DNA from: CAG-1138 sp964495385
Lineage (GTDB): Bacteria > Bacillota > Clostridia > Christensenellales > CAG-917
NCBI GenBank assembly: GCA_964495385.1
Contig: CAZBVO010000002.1
Coordinates: 44,653-108,652, forward strand
Length of the DNA: 64,000 bases
Direction: 5' to 3'
Shown: in pieces, positions 7,865 through 16,035 of the stretch
Layout: every line of letters starts with the position of its first letter
Position numbering within the stretch: the stretch's first letter is position 1
Notes under the pieces: generated by a model
Database searches by the model: none
Seen by the model: the letters and a program-made list of their open reading frames with translations, nothing else
Told to the model about the DNA's origin: nothing
Translations under genes and position numbers: made by a program

Positions 7865-7906
7865 AAAAAAAATATAGCGCATTCCCGTTAAGGATAAATG
7901 CGCTAT
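7865..7906 (-). terminator. Terminator between spoIVB and the Spo0A-like gene
   Basis: On the minus strand a 10-bp perfect stem (AATAGCGCATT-type arms at 7874-7883 and 7897-7906) is followed by a T-rich run ending in eight T, which directly abuts the GGAGG of the next gene. No promoter fits between the hairpin and that gene. Confidence 0.8.
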
Positions 7907-7935
7907 TTTGAAGAAATTTGGTTTGTTTTAAACTT

Positions 7936-9069
7936 TTAAAGCATCCAGCCTATATAAATGCCGTACCCTTTTGTGGGATCGTTGACAAAAACGTGAGTCA
8001 ACGCACCCGCAAGTTTGCCGTTTTGGATTATCGGACTGCCGCTCATCCCCTGAACGATGCCGCCCGTAATTTGCAACAGACGTCTGTCGGTTACCGAAAT
8101 AAGCAATCCTTTTTCCTTCGGGCTTCCGCTCGAGGACGACTTTACGATGTTGATTTCGTAATAATCGGGTTCGTCGCCGAAAACGGTGGCGTAGACGTAT
8201 GCTTTTCCGGGCTTAACTTCGTCGGGCGATGCGATTTCGACGGTTTGAAGGTTCAATCCGTCAAGAGCAAGATTTCCGAAAACACCGAATCTCGTGTTTT
8301 CCGAAATACTGCCAAGCGCTCCGTTTTTGCCGTTATAATGGCCGTTTAACGAGCCGGGCATGCCCTTTTTGCCCTTTTCAACGCTTTCGATCGTAGCTTC
8401 GAAAACTTCACCCGAGTTCAATTCGGCGGACAATCCCGTTTCGACGTCGTGAATGATATGCCCCAACGCGCCGAAACTCCCGTCGCTTTTTACAAAGGTA
8501 AGCGTGCCGATACCGTCAACGCATTCCTTTACCCGAAGTCCAAGCGACTGTTTCCCGGTAAGTGCGTTCACCGCCGGGCTGACAATCACCGAAAAGGTTT
8601 GGTTTTTTCTTAAAAATTCCGCCTCGATTTGATTTTTGCCCCTTATCATCGCTTCCAAGCTTTGGGCCGTGCAAACGTTTTCGCCGTCAACGGCAACCAA
8701 AACGTCTCCGGCTCTGACGCCTGTATCCGCAAGAGGGGTGCTTAATCCCGTGGGCGTTACAACCGAACCAATGCCGGCAACAATCAATCCCTTTGCGCAA
8801 ACTCTGATTCCTATGGGAATGCCTCCGAGGCAAACGTATTGCTTTTTAGGATTTTCCTTTAAATTTAAACTTTCCGTCCCGAATGAGTTTTGGTCCCAAG
8901 GGGCGTCATCGAAGCCGCAACGGTCGGATCGACCGACAAACGGCATATCCGAATTTTGGAAATTATCCGCAAAACAGTTGTCGGTTCCGCCCGCTTTGAC
9001 CGCAAACGAACCGCACAAAACGGTTGATGCCGCCAAAATCGCAAAAAGTTTTTTAAACCGCTTCTTCAT
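7936..9069 (-). CDS. spoIVB: SpoIVB serine peptidase (S55)
   Basis: 377 residues. An N-terminal signal-anchor (about 8-27) is followed by a PDZ domain (about 95-165, with GIGSVVTPTGLSTPLADTGV) and an S55 peptidase domain. The catalytic region is visible as FGALGHIIHD (His) and GGIVQGMSGSPI (nucleophile Ser). In Bacillus SpoIVB is secreted from the forespore and cleaves SpoIVFA to start pro-sigma-K processing. Directly upstream is recN and downstream a Spo0A-like gene, the conserved order. No Shine-Dalgarno is evident before the ATG; a sigma-G-like promoter lies immediately upstream. Confidence 0.95.
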   Translation of the reverse strand: MKKRFKKLFAILAASTVLCGSFAVKAGGTDNCFADNFQNSDMPFVGRSDRCGFDDAPWDQNSFGTESLNLKENPKKQYVCLGGIPIGIRVCAKGLIVAGIGSVVTPTGLSTPLADTGVRAGDVLVAVDGENVCTAQSLEAMIRGKNQIEAEFLRKNQTFSVIVSPAVNALTGKQSLGLRVKECVDGIGTLTFVKSDGSFGALGHIIHDVETGLSAELNSGEVFEATIESVEKGKKGMPGSLNGHYNGKNGALGSISENTRFGVFGNLALDGLNLQTVEIASPDEVKPGKAYVYATVFGDEPDYYEINIVKSSSSGSPKEKGLLISVTDRRLLQITGGIVQGMSGSPIIQNGKLAGALTHVFVNDPTKGYGIYIGWML

Positions 9070-9074
9070 ACGGG

Positions 9075-9103
9075 TAGAATGCTACCAAAATCGGTTTTTA
9101 TAC
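9075..9103 (-). promoter_or_regulatory. Candidate sigma-G promoter for spoIVB
   Basis: On the minus strand GTATA (matches GnATr), 17 nt, then CATTCTA (matches CATnnTA of forespore sigma factors). The -10 ends 5 nt before the ATG, so a transcript from it would be leaderless. spoIVB is a known sigma-F/sigma-G target in Bacillus. Confidence 0.42.
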
Positions 9104-9172
9104 AAAAAGCGCACCGAATTGGCGCGCAAATGTGTGGTATTATTATAAAAAACAGCCTAATTTATAACAATT

Positions 9173-10867
9173 TCAGTTGTTTTGCCGACTTGCCTTGTAG
9201 GCATCGGCGTGGTTTTTCATTTCGGTTGCATGCAAAACGGCGTAGTCGCTGTAGGAATTTCCACCTACGAGTCGGGCAATTTCCTTTATTTCGTCTTCCC
9301 CTTTAAGGCCTATAAGTCGAGTTAAAGTTTTGCCGCCCGAAACGCTCTTTTCGATAAGATAATGCAAGTCCGCCATCGAGGCAAGTTGCGGAAGATGCGT
9401 TACGGCAATGACCTGTCTGTCAACTGCGATGTTGTAAAGTTTTTCGGCAACAACTTGTGCGATGTTTCCGCTTATACCGGTATCGATTTCGTCAAACACC
9501 ATGGTGGAAATGCCGTCCAAACGCGCGGTGATGTTTTTAAGCGCGAGCATAAATCTGCTCATTTCGCCGCCCGATATGATTTTTGCCAATTCCTTAAGCG
9601 GTTCACCGACGTTTGGCGAAATCAAAAATTCAACTTTGTCCGCCCCTGCCGCCGTCGGTAAAATGCTTTCAAACGAAACCGCAAAAGTGCTGCTTCCCAT
9701 GCCGAGGTCTTTAAGTTCGCCGCAAATTTCCTTTTCAAACTTTTTGGCGGCTTTTTTGCGCTGCTCCGAAAGTTTTTCGCATTCGGATTGAAGTTTTTCC
9801 GAGCAGTTTTCTATAAGAGTTTTAAGTTCGGCAACACGTTCTTCCGAGTTAGACAATTTGTCGTATTCCGAGACGACGTCGTCGTAAAAAGCTTTAATTT
9901 CCGACAGCGTCGAGCCGTACTTCTTTTTTAAGTTGCGGATTTTTGCCAGTCGTTTTTCGATAAAGTCAAGCCTTGCTTCGTCAAATCGGTTGGCATCGGA
10001 AAGCGATTCAACAGTGTCGGCAATGTCCTTAAGTTCGATTTTGACCGATTCGAGGCGGTCGCAAAGCTCGCCTATTTCATCGTCGTAATCGCTTATTTGA
10101 AGCAGCAGTTGCCTTGCGGTGTTTACGTCTGCAACAACCGAACGACTGTCGTAGCCGTCCAAAACCGAATGACTTTCGACAAGCGACGAAGTTATTTTTT
10201 CGGCATTGCGGAAGCGTTTACGTTCGGCAAGCAGTTTGTCCTCTTCGTCCGAGTCGGACAATTCCGCTTCTTCGATTTCGTCGATTTGGTATTTCAAAAG
10301 GTCCAATCTGCGATCCCTGTCGGCATCTCGACCGAACGAATCCAATTCGTTTTCGTATGATTTTAAGGTGTGATACAGCTCCGCGACGTTCCTTTTGGTT
10401 TTTAAAACGCCGTTTTCGGCGTAAGCATCCAAAAGTTCGAGGTGTTTTTCGGTTTTTAAAAGCGATTGATGCTCGTGCTGGCCGTGAATGTCCGCCAAAA
10501 GTTCGGTAAGGCCTCTAAGCGTGGAAAGCGTAACAAGACCGCCGTTTATCCTACACTCGTTTTTCCCTTGCGAAGTCATTTGCCTGCGGAGGATCAAAAC
10601 TTCTTCGGCGTCTATGCCCTGATTTTCGAGATAAACTTTTACGTTTTCCGTCAAATAGTTTTCAAAAACGGCCTCGACTACGGCTTTGTCCTCCCCGAAA
10701 CGAATGAGGCTTTTGTCCGCCCGTTCGCCCAAAACGAAATTGAGCGAGTCGATGATGATCGACTTGCCTGCGCCCGTTTCGCCCGACAAGATGTTCAGGC
10801 CGTCCTCGAATTCGACGTTTACGTCCGAAATCAAGGCTATATTTTTGATGTGAAGCAGTTTAAGCAT
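9173..10867 (-). CDS. recN: DNA repair protein RecN
   Basis: 564 residues. SMC-like ATPase with Walker A GETGAGKSIIID at about 30-41, a long coiled-coil middle (about 150-360), and the C-terminal signature LAKIISGGEMSRFMLALK followed by Walker B MVFDEIDTGISG near 470. RecN helps double-strand break repair by tethering DNA ends. It follows argR by 6 bp and lies in the nadK-argR-recN unit. Confidence 0.96.
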   Translation of the reverse strand: MLKLLHIKNIALISDVNVEFEDGLNILSGETGAGKSIIIDSLNFVLGERADKSLIRFGEDKAVVEAVFENYLTENVKVYLENQGIDAEEVLILRRQMTSQGKNECRINGGLVTLSTLRGLTELLADIHGQHEHQSLLKTEKHLELLDAYAENGVLKTKRNVAELYHTLKSYENELDSFGRDADRDRRLDLLKYQIDEIEEAELSDSDEEDKLLAERKRFRNAEKITSSLVESHSVLDGYDSRSVVADVNTARQLLLQISDYDDEIGELCDRLESVKIELKDIADTVESLSDANRFDEARLDFIEKRLAKIRNLKKKYGSTLSEIKAFYDDVVSEYDKLSNSEERVAELKTLIENCSEKLQSECEKLSEQRKKAAKKFEKEICGELKDLGMGSSTFAVSFESILPTAAGADKVEFLISPNVGEPLKELAKIISGGEMSRFMLALKNITARLDGISTMVFDEIDTGISGNIAQVVAEKLYNIAVDRQVIAVTHLPQLASMADLHYLIEKSVSGGKTLTRLIGLKGEDEIKEIARLVGGNSYSDYAVLHATEMKNHADAYKASRQNN

Positions 10868-10873
10868 TTTTAG

Positions 10874-11326
10874 CTAATCCAAAAGCGCGGTAAGCTGTTG
10901 CACGATCGCATCGACGTGGCCATGATTTCTGACAGCCAAAAACACGCAGTCGTCGCCTGCAACCGAGCCGATAATTTCCTTAATGTTCATTTTGTCTATA
11001 AGACTGCAAGCCGAGCCTGCCGCCCCTTGCAAGGTTTTGACCACGATGATGTTGCCGGCTTCGTCAATAGATAAAACCGATTCGCGGAACAAATTGAGCA
11101 TTTTTGCGTTGGTGTGGCCTTCGGAGCTGTGCGGCTGTGCGTATTTATAGGTTTTTTCGGGAGTCAGAACCTTAACCAGCCCCAATTCCTTTATGTCTCT
11201 CGAAACCGTCGCTTGCGTGACTTTAAAGCCCTCTTTTATGAGTGCGTTTGCAAGGTCGGATTGTGTTTCGATGTCTATTTTGTTGATAATTTCCAAAAGT
11301 TTAAGTTGTCTGGATGATCTTGCCAT
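10874..11326 (-). CDS. argR: Arginine repressor ArgR/AhrC
   Basis: 150 residues. The N-terminal winged helix contains ATVSRDIKELGLVKV at about 38-52. The C-terminal hexamerisation and arginine-binding domain includes GSVAGDDCVFLAVRNH near 120. It controls arginine biosynthesis and catabolism genes, with arginine as corepressor. AGAGG precedes the ATG. The nadK-argR-recN order is typical of Firmicutes. Confidence 0.95.
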   Translation of the reverse strand: MARSSRQLKLLEIINKIDIETQSDLANALIKEGFKVTQATVSRDIKELGLVKVLTPEKTYKYAQPHSSEGHTNAKMLNLFRESVLSIDEAGNIIVVKTLQGAAGSACSLIDKMNIKEIIGSVAGDDCVFLAVRNHGHVDAIVQQLTALLD

Positions 11327-11340
11327 AATTTTTCCTCTGT

Positions 11341-12180
11341 TTATTCGTCAACTTTGGTGACGCCCCAAACGTTAAGCTTCGTAAGCAATTTGTCAAAGAA
11401 GCCGGAATCGGTGATTTTGATAAATTTTGCCGCATAGGCAGACTTTGTTACGGAAATTTCGGTGCCGTTCGGCAAAAATTCGATGCTTCTGCCGTCAATT
11501 ATCAGCTGAACGAATCCCGATGCCGCAGCCCCCGAAAGCATAACCGTCGACTTGTCGGAAACCACAATAGGCCTTGCGTGCAAGCTGTGGGCGCAAATGG
11601 GATTGACAACCATTGCTTCCACCCTCGGCGACACTATCGGACCGCCGGCACTCAAACAATAACCCGTGCTGCCGGTAGGCGTTGCAACCAAATAAGCGTC
11701 GCTTTGGAAAATGTCCAAAAACTTGCCGTCAACCGACACTCTGAATTTGGCCGGTCTCGTGTCCGAACCGTTGGACAAAACGCATTCGTTTAAGGCCTGA
11801 TAGGTTTCGCCTGCGGCTTTTACGTCCAAAAGCGCACGTTCTTCGACCTGAAAATCGCCGCTTATGATTTTGTCAAGCATTTCGTCGGTCAGCGAGGTGT
11901 ATTCCGTTTCGGTCAAAAAGCCCAACCTACCGATGTTTATGCCCAAAATCGGCACTTCGGTGCCTGCCGTCAAGCTCACGAGATTAAGCAAAGTTCCGTC
12001 GCCACCCAAAGCCACGATAAGGTCAAACATCCCTTTTACGGAATAAAAAAATTCCGGCGTGTGAGTTTCCACGCTCAGAATTTCGGATGACACACCCTTT
12101 CGTCCGAAGGCGTTTTTCAGTCCTTCGGCTTTGAGTTTGCCGGTGTCGATATCACAATTGGTAAAAATTCCGATATGCAT
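11341..12180 (-). CDS. nadK: NAD kinase
   Basis: 279 residues. The GGDGTLLN motif (about 60-67) and the substrate-binding segment VATPTGSTGYCLSAGGP (about 165-181) identify the NAD kinase fold. It makes NADP from NAD using ATP or polyphosphate. A GGGAG lies about 14 nt before the ATG. It is the first gene after a sigma-A-type promoter at 12213-12241. Confidence 0.95.
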   Translation of the reverse strand: MHIGIFTNCDIDTGKLKAEGLKNAFGRKGVSSEILSVETHTPEFFYSVKGMFDLIVALGGDGTLLNLVSLTAGTEVPILGINIGRLGFLTETEYTSLTDEMLDKIISGDFQVEERALLDVKAAGETYQALNECVLSNGSDTRPAKFRVSVDGKFLDIFQSDAYLVATPTGSTGYCLSAGGPIVSPRVEAMVVNPICAHSLHARPIVVSDKSTVMLSGAAASGFVQLIIDGRSIEFLPNGTEISVTKSAYAAKFIKITDSGFFDKLLTKLNVWGVTKVDE

Positions 12181-12212
12181 AAAACTTCAATTTTCTCCCG
12201 TTCTATACACAC

Positions 12213-12241
12213 ATTATACTACCTTTAAACAAAAATTACAA
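12213..12241 (-). promoter_or_regulatory. sigma-A-type promoter for nadK-argR-recN
   Basis: On the minus strand TTGTAA, 17 nt, TATAAT. It lies in the 65-bp gap after tlyA and would give a leader of about 27 nt. Confidence 0.7.
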
Positions 12242-12245
12242 ATAT

Positions 12246-13019
12246 TTATACGGCATTATTCAAAAAATCTTTTGTTAAATTCAAAAGATATTTTTTGTCG
12301 GGTTTTTTAAATTCAAACACGGCCGTGTACTCGACGTTCTTGTTTTCAAACAGCTTCGGAACGGCACAGATGCCCAAAAGGCCAAGACCTTCGTTGTCCG
12401 AAAAACTTACAACCGTATTCACCGCATCCAGCCTGTCGGCAAGGCTTTGAACAATTCCCGTTTTGGACGCCCGATGCCCTATTTCGAATTGCGGTTTTAT
12501 GAGCGCAACTATTTTTCCGTCATCAGATATAAGTTTTTTCAGTGCAGGCAAAACGAGCGTAAGCGATATAAAACTCACGTCAACGGTAACGAAATCGGCA
12601 ACTTCCCCAATCGTTTCGGCCTCAAGATAGCGAGCGTTTGTTTTGTCAAGCACCCTGACGCGGTTGTCGTTTTTTAAATTGTCCGGCAGTTGGCACTCAG
12701 CAACGTCGACGGCATAAACGCGCTTTGCGCCGAGGCGCAACATCAAATCGGTAAAACCGCCGTTGGATGCACCAACGTCAACGCAAACTTTGTCTGAAAA
12801 GTCCAACGAAAAAACCGATGCGGCCTTTTCAAGTTTGTAAGCGCCGAGGCTTGCGTAGCCCTCGTCAAAAATTCGGATTTCGTCCGAGTCGTCGACTTCA
12901 GCGCCTGCTTTCGTAACGGTTTTGCCGTTGACGGTGACGGCACCTTTTTTTATAAGGTTCGAGGCTCGCGACCTGCTTTGTAGATTAAATTTTTCGGTTA
13001 TGTAGCTATCTAATCTCAT
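12246..13019 (-). CDS. tlyA: TlyA-family rRNA 2'-O-methyltransferase / hemolysin-like
   Basis: 257 residues. An N-terminal S4 domain (about 1-60) is followed by an FtsJ-like Rossmann methyltransferase with VCVDVGASNGGFTDLMLRLG near 77-96 and the VTVDVSFISL motif near 146. TlyA methylates the 2'-OH of cytidines in 16S and 23S rRNA in mycobacteria; the function in Clostridia is inferred. It overlaps the dxs stop by 14 bp and ends the ispA-OLE-oapA-dxs-tlyA run. Confidence 0.92.
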   Translation of the reverse strand: MRLDSYITEKFNLQSRSRASNLIKKGAVTVNGKTVTKAGAEVDDSDEIRIFDEGYASLGAYKLEKAASVFSLDFSDKVCVDVGASNGGFTDLMLRLGAKRVYAVDVAECQLPDNLKNDNRVRVLDKTNARYLEAETIGEVADFVTVDVSFISLTLVLPALKKLISDDGKIVALIKPQFEIGHRASKTGIVQSLADRLDAVNTVVSFSDNEGLGLLGICAVPKLFENKNVEYTAVFEFKKPDKKYLLNLTKDFLNNAV

Positions 13020-14700
13020 CTAAAATTCGTTTTACGATTTTGTCGACGTTAAGCCCTGCGTCTTCAAAAAGGTCGTCCTCGGACTGCGTTTTGTAAAATT
13101 TATCTTCGGCAAAAAACCTTATAACTTTTGTGTTTGCGCCGATTTTGTTGTAATACGCAAGCACGCTTTCGCCCAAGCCGCCCGCCTCGACACTGTCTTC
13201 GATGACGATAATCGGGCTGTTTTTCATTGCGTCCAAGGCCTCTGTGTCAAGCGGTTTTAGGAATTTTGCGTTCACAGTACTTAAATTTAGGCCGTTTTTT
13301 ATAATACTTCCGGCAACTTTTACGCCTAAATGGTAGCAAGATGCCCCGGAAGTCAAAATGTAGCCGTCAACAAAATCCTCCCCTTTGTGATAATCCCATT
13401 TGCCGTAGCGAACAGGCAAAACAAAGTCGTCAAAGCTCTTTCTGCTTTTCGGGTACTTTATGACAAGCGGACCGTCGAAGGTCAATGACCAGTCGATTGT
13501 CTTTTTGAGTTCCTCCAAATTTTTAGGCGCGCACACGGTAAAGTTCGGCATCAAATTGAACATGTTTGTCGAAACGGTGCCCTGATGAGTTTCGCCGTCG
13601 CCTTCGACAAAACCTGCCCTGTCCAATAAAATGGTTACGGGAAGTTTCGGCAAAGCGATATCGTTTAAAATTTGATCGAACGCACGTTGCATAAAGCTGC
13701 CGTACACCATCAAATAAGGTTTAAGGCCTGCCTTTGCCATAGCGGCGCACATTGTGGCGGCGTGTTCTTCGGAAATGCCGACGTCAACAAATCTGTCGGG
13801 ATATTTTTTGGCGAATTCCATAAGCCCGACACCCTGTTTCATGGCGCAAGTTACGGCAACCAGTTTGTCGCACTTTGCGGCGGCTAGCATAACCGCCTCG
13901 CCTGCCGCTTTGCTGTAAGTTTTACCGTGCTTATCGCCCGGCGACACCGAATGGAAACCCTCCGGATTTTCAGCCGAAGGCTCGTCGCCCTTGCCTTTTT
14001 CGGTGCGGATATGCAAAACAACGCTGTTTTTTGATTGCTTTGCACGTTCTAATGCAGGGATCAGCGAATCGAAATCGTGACCGTCGATGCCGTCAACGTA
14101 AGTAAAACCGAAGCGCTCGAAAAACTGTTTGGTGTTCAAATTGTCCGAAAGTTTAAGCGCCATATTGCCGATAGTCGGCGAAATGGTCATGTTGTTGTCG
14201 TTCAAAATAATAATTTGCTTGCCCGAAATCGTAGACGAATCGTTTAAGGCCTCGTAACACATGCCTCCGCCTAAGGCGCCGTCGCCCAAAACAGAGATGA
14301 CTTCGTAGTCGTCGCCCGTGATGTTTTTGGCACGGACAAGGCCTGCGGCCAAACTCAAACTGGTGCTTGCGTGGCCTGCATAAAATGCGTCGTAATCGCT
14401 TTCGGTTGGGTTTGGAAATCCCGACAAACCGCCTTTTTGACGTATGGTTTTGAATGCGTCTTCGCCCCTGGTCAAAATTTTGTGGGCATAGCATTGATGG
14501 CCGACGTCGAAGATAAGTTTGTCTTTTGGCAAATCGAAAACTTTGTGAATTGCAACGGTAAGTTCCACCACGCCCAAATTGCTTGAAAGGTGGCCGCCGT
14601 TGGTGTAAGTTACGTCAGTAACCAGCAAACGGAGTTTGTCAGCAAACTCCGTCAGTTGATTATTTGTCATATTTTTGATGTTTTTTGAAAGAAAGTCCAT
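13006..14700 (-). CDS. dxs: 1-deoxy-D-xylulose-5-phosphate synthase
   Basis: 564 residues, somewhat shorter than the roughly 620 of E. coli. The thiamine-diphosphate fold is clear: GGHLSSNLGVVELTVAIHKV near 37, VGHQCYAHKIL, the GDGALGGGMCYEALND cofactor motif near 140, and the transketolase half with DVGISEEHAATM. It condenses pyruvate and glyceraldehyde-3-phosphate, the first MEP isoprenoid step; dxr, ispG and ispA are in the same window. The start is in an ATGATG that overlaps the oapA stop; AAGGAG spacing favours the second ATG. Confidence 0.95.
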   Translation of the reverse strand: MDFLSKNIKNMTNNQLTEFADKLRLLVTDVTYTNGGHLSSNLGVVELTVAIHKVFDLPKDKLIFDVGHQCYAHKILTRGEDAFKTIRQKGGLSGFPNPTESDYDAFYAGHASTSLSLAAGLVRAKNITGDDYEVISVLGDGALGGGMCYEALNDSSTISGKQIIILNDNNMTISPTIGNMALKLSDNLNTKQFFERFGFTYVDGIDGHDFDSLIPALERAKQSKNSVVLHIRTEKGKGDEPSAENPEGFHSVSPGDKHGKTYSKAAGEAVMLAAAKCDKLVAVTCAMKQGVGLMEFAKKYPDRFVDVGISEEHAATMCAAMAKAGLKPYLMVYGSFMQRAFDQILNDIALPKLPVTILLDRAGFVEGDGETHQGTVSTNMFNLMPNFTVCAPKNLEELKKTIDWSLTFDGPLVIKYPKSRKSFDDFVLPVRYGKWDYHKGEDFVDGYILTSGASCYHLGVKVAGSIIKNGLNLSTVNAKFLKPLDTEALDAMKNSPIIVIEDSVEAGGLGESVLAYYNKIGANTKVIRFFAEDKFYKTQSEDDLFEDAGLNVDKIVKRILDEIR

Positions 14701-15317
14701 CATTTCTCCTTGCTAAAAACCGACAAAATGCGGCTGGTTAGCATAACGAAATCCTTGCTTCTGTTTATGGCAACCGTCTTCAAGCAAGCTTTTCCGCCGA
14801 CGGTTATGGCCGAGACCAATGCCGAAACCGCAACCGCAAACACTTTTTCGGGAGTTGACGGCAAAGCCTCAACGATTTTTAAGACCAAAGTAGTGGTGCA
14901 AGCACCCGACATAATACTGCAACAGTCGCCGATAACGTCGTTGCAGATATTGGACACTACTTCGGCGTTCTTTACAAGTTTTATGGCGGTTTTGCTTCCC
15001 TTTACCTTCCTCGAGGCCATCGACACCAGCGGTGCCAGCTCGCACGAGGTTACCGAAACGCCCACGCCGTCGAAAATTATACCCGTAGCAACAAACACAA
15101 GCAACAAAATGCTGGTGAACACTATGCCCAGCGATTCGGTCATTTCCGACAATATACTGAAAAACGCCGACAATATAAAGGTGATGATAAAAGCCTTCAA
15201 TGCCCAGCGTCGCTTCAAGCCGCCCTTCTGTTTTTTAGAATGCGGTTTCTTTTCTTTTGAATTTTTGGGTTGTTCCTGTTCCGTTGCGTTCAAACTGCCG
15301 CCGTCAGAGCTGTCCAT
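14700..15317 (-). CDS. oapA: OLE-associated protein OapA (DUF21-like membrane protein)
   Basis: 205 residues. A charged Lys/Ser-rich N-terminus (1-36) precedes helices at about 40-60 and 68-90, then an amphipathic conserved block (SCELAPLVSMASRKVKGSK near 95) and another helix near 158-178. OapA is the membrane protein that binds OLE RNA in Bacillus halodurans and resembles the DUF21 part of CorB/CNNM magnesium proteins. The assignment rests on its position directly after the OLE RNA and before dxs, plus topology and length. The copy is rich in cysteine (about 120-142). GGAG lies 6 nt before the ATG. Confidence 0.87.
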   Translation of the reverse strand: MDSSDGGSLNATEQEQPKNSKEKKPHSKKQKGGLKRRWALKAFIITFILSAFFSILSEMTESLGIVFTSILLLVFVATGIIFDGVGVSVTSCELAPLVSMASRKVKGSKTAIKLVKNAEVVSNICNDVIGDCCSIMSGACTTTLVLKIVEALPSTPEKVFAVAVSALVSAITVGGKACLKTVAINRSKDFVMLTSRILSVFSKEK

Positions 15318-15345
15318 ATTTCTCCTTTAATTTAAAAAAAATTGC

Positions 15346-15935
15346 GGTGGTGATATGTCAAGTAAACCTTGCGCCTTTAGGTCCAGTAGGCTTTCCCCGC
15401 AAACCAACCCGTTGTCGCCAACCGGGAAGTTTCCTATTACGCGCTTACGGTATAGGGTTACCCCGTATACGACTGGACTGCCACTTAGAGCACACTATAA
15501 TCCTTGACATATCTCTGCCGAACAGTCTAGAAGTTTTCCTTGGCAAACTTTGCGCACATCTATCTTCTTTTGCAGCGGCAGTTTCATCGGGCAATCGCAC
15601 TTGATCGCATTGGCCAACGCAACCCGGCGTATTCCCAAATTCACTGCAACCACTCAAAGCAGGCTACTCTGCACACAGCTTTTAGCCGCATTACAGGTTT
15701 ACCCCTTGCCAGTAAACGATTTTACGTTCACCAAACAAGGCCTCCACGGTAATTGGGTCGAGATCCGTATGCCGTTACGGGTCGCCCAAGAACCTTAACT
15801 TCCAGCAACAGCCCGAGTTTGGGCAAAACAGGCCATCACAAGAAACTTCATCGATATGCCCTTTAGCGGTATTTTAACCCCGCCTTCGATGTGGTAGGTC
15901 TGACTAGAATACTGCACCACCTAAATTTGAGATAT
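15346..15935 (-). ncRNA. ole: OLE RNA (ornate large extremophilic RNA)
   Basis: A GC-richer structured block fills the 718-bp ispA-oapA gap on the minus strand. Its size (about 576-590 nt) fits OLE RNAs (about 600 nt), and the context ispA-OLE-oapA-dxs is the published one. GGTGGTG (15915-15921) at the 5' side can pair with CACCACC (15346-15352) at the 3' side, closing the whole molecule; a T8 run follows. The interior has many hairpin-forming repeats and no coding pattern. OLE forms a membrane ribonucleoprotein with OapA and affects tolerance to short-chain alcohols, cold and magnesium stress in B. halodurans. A TATAAT at 15942-15947 would put the 5' end near 15935. Covariance scoring was not possible. 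Confidence 0.88.
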
Positions 15936-16002
15936 CAGATTATTATATTTTTATTCTGTTTTATCTGTTACAATTTAGCACAAATTGCTTAATTGTATAT
16001 TA

Positions 16003-16031
16003 ATTGTAGCATGATTTTTGCAAAATTACAA
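16003..16031 (-). promoter_or_regulatory. Candidate sigma-A promoter for OLE RNA
   Basis: On the minus strand TTGTAA, 17 nt, TACAAT. A second -10 (TATAAT at 15942-15947) lies closer to the RNA, but its TTGTAA sits at a long 20-nt spacing. Either could add to read-through from the upstream operon. Confidence 0.45.
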
Positions 16032-16035
16032 CAAT

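Noticed and set aside
9068..9173. Small gene in the recN-spoIVB gap
   Set aside because: About 100 bp with no start and SD; it is used by the spoIVB promoter region.
15257..15798. Several 70-115 residue frames on both strands within 15257-15798
   Set aside because: They lie in the OLE RNA block; lengths are chance level and none has a good start or family motif.
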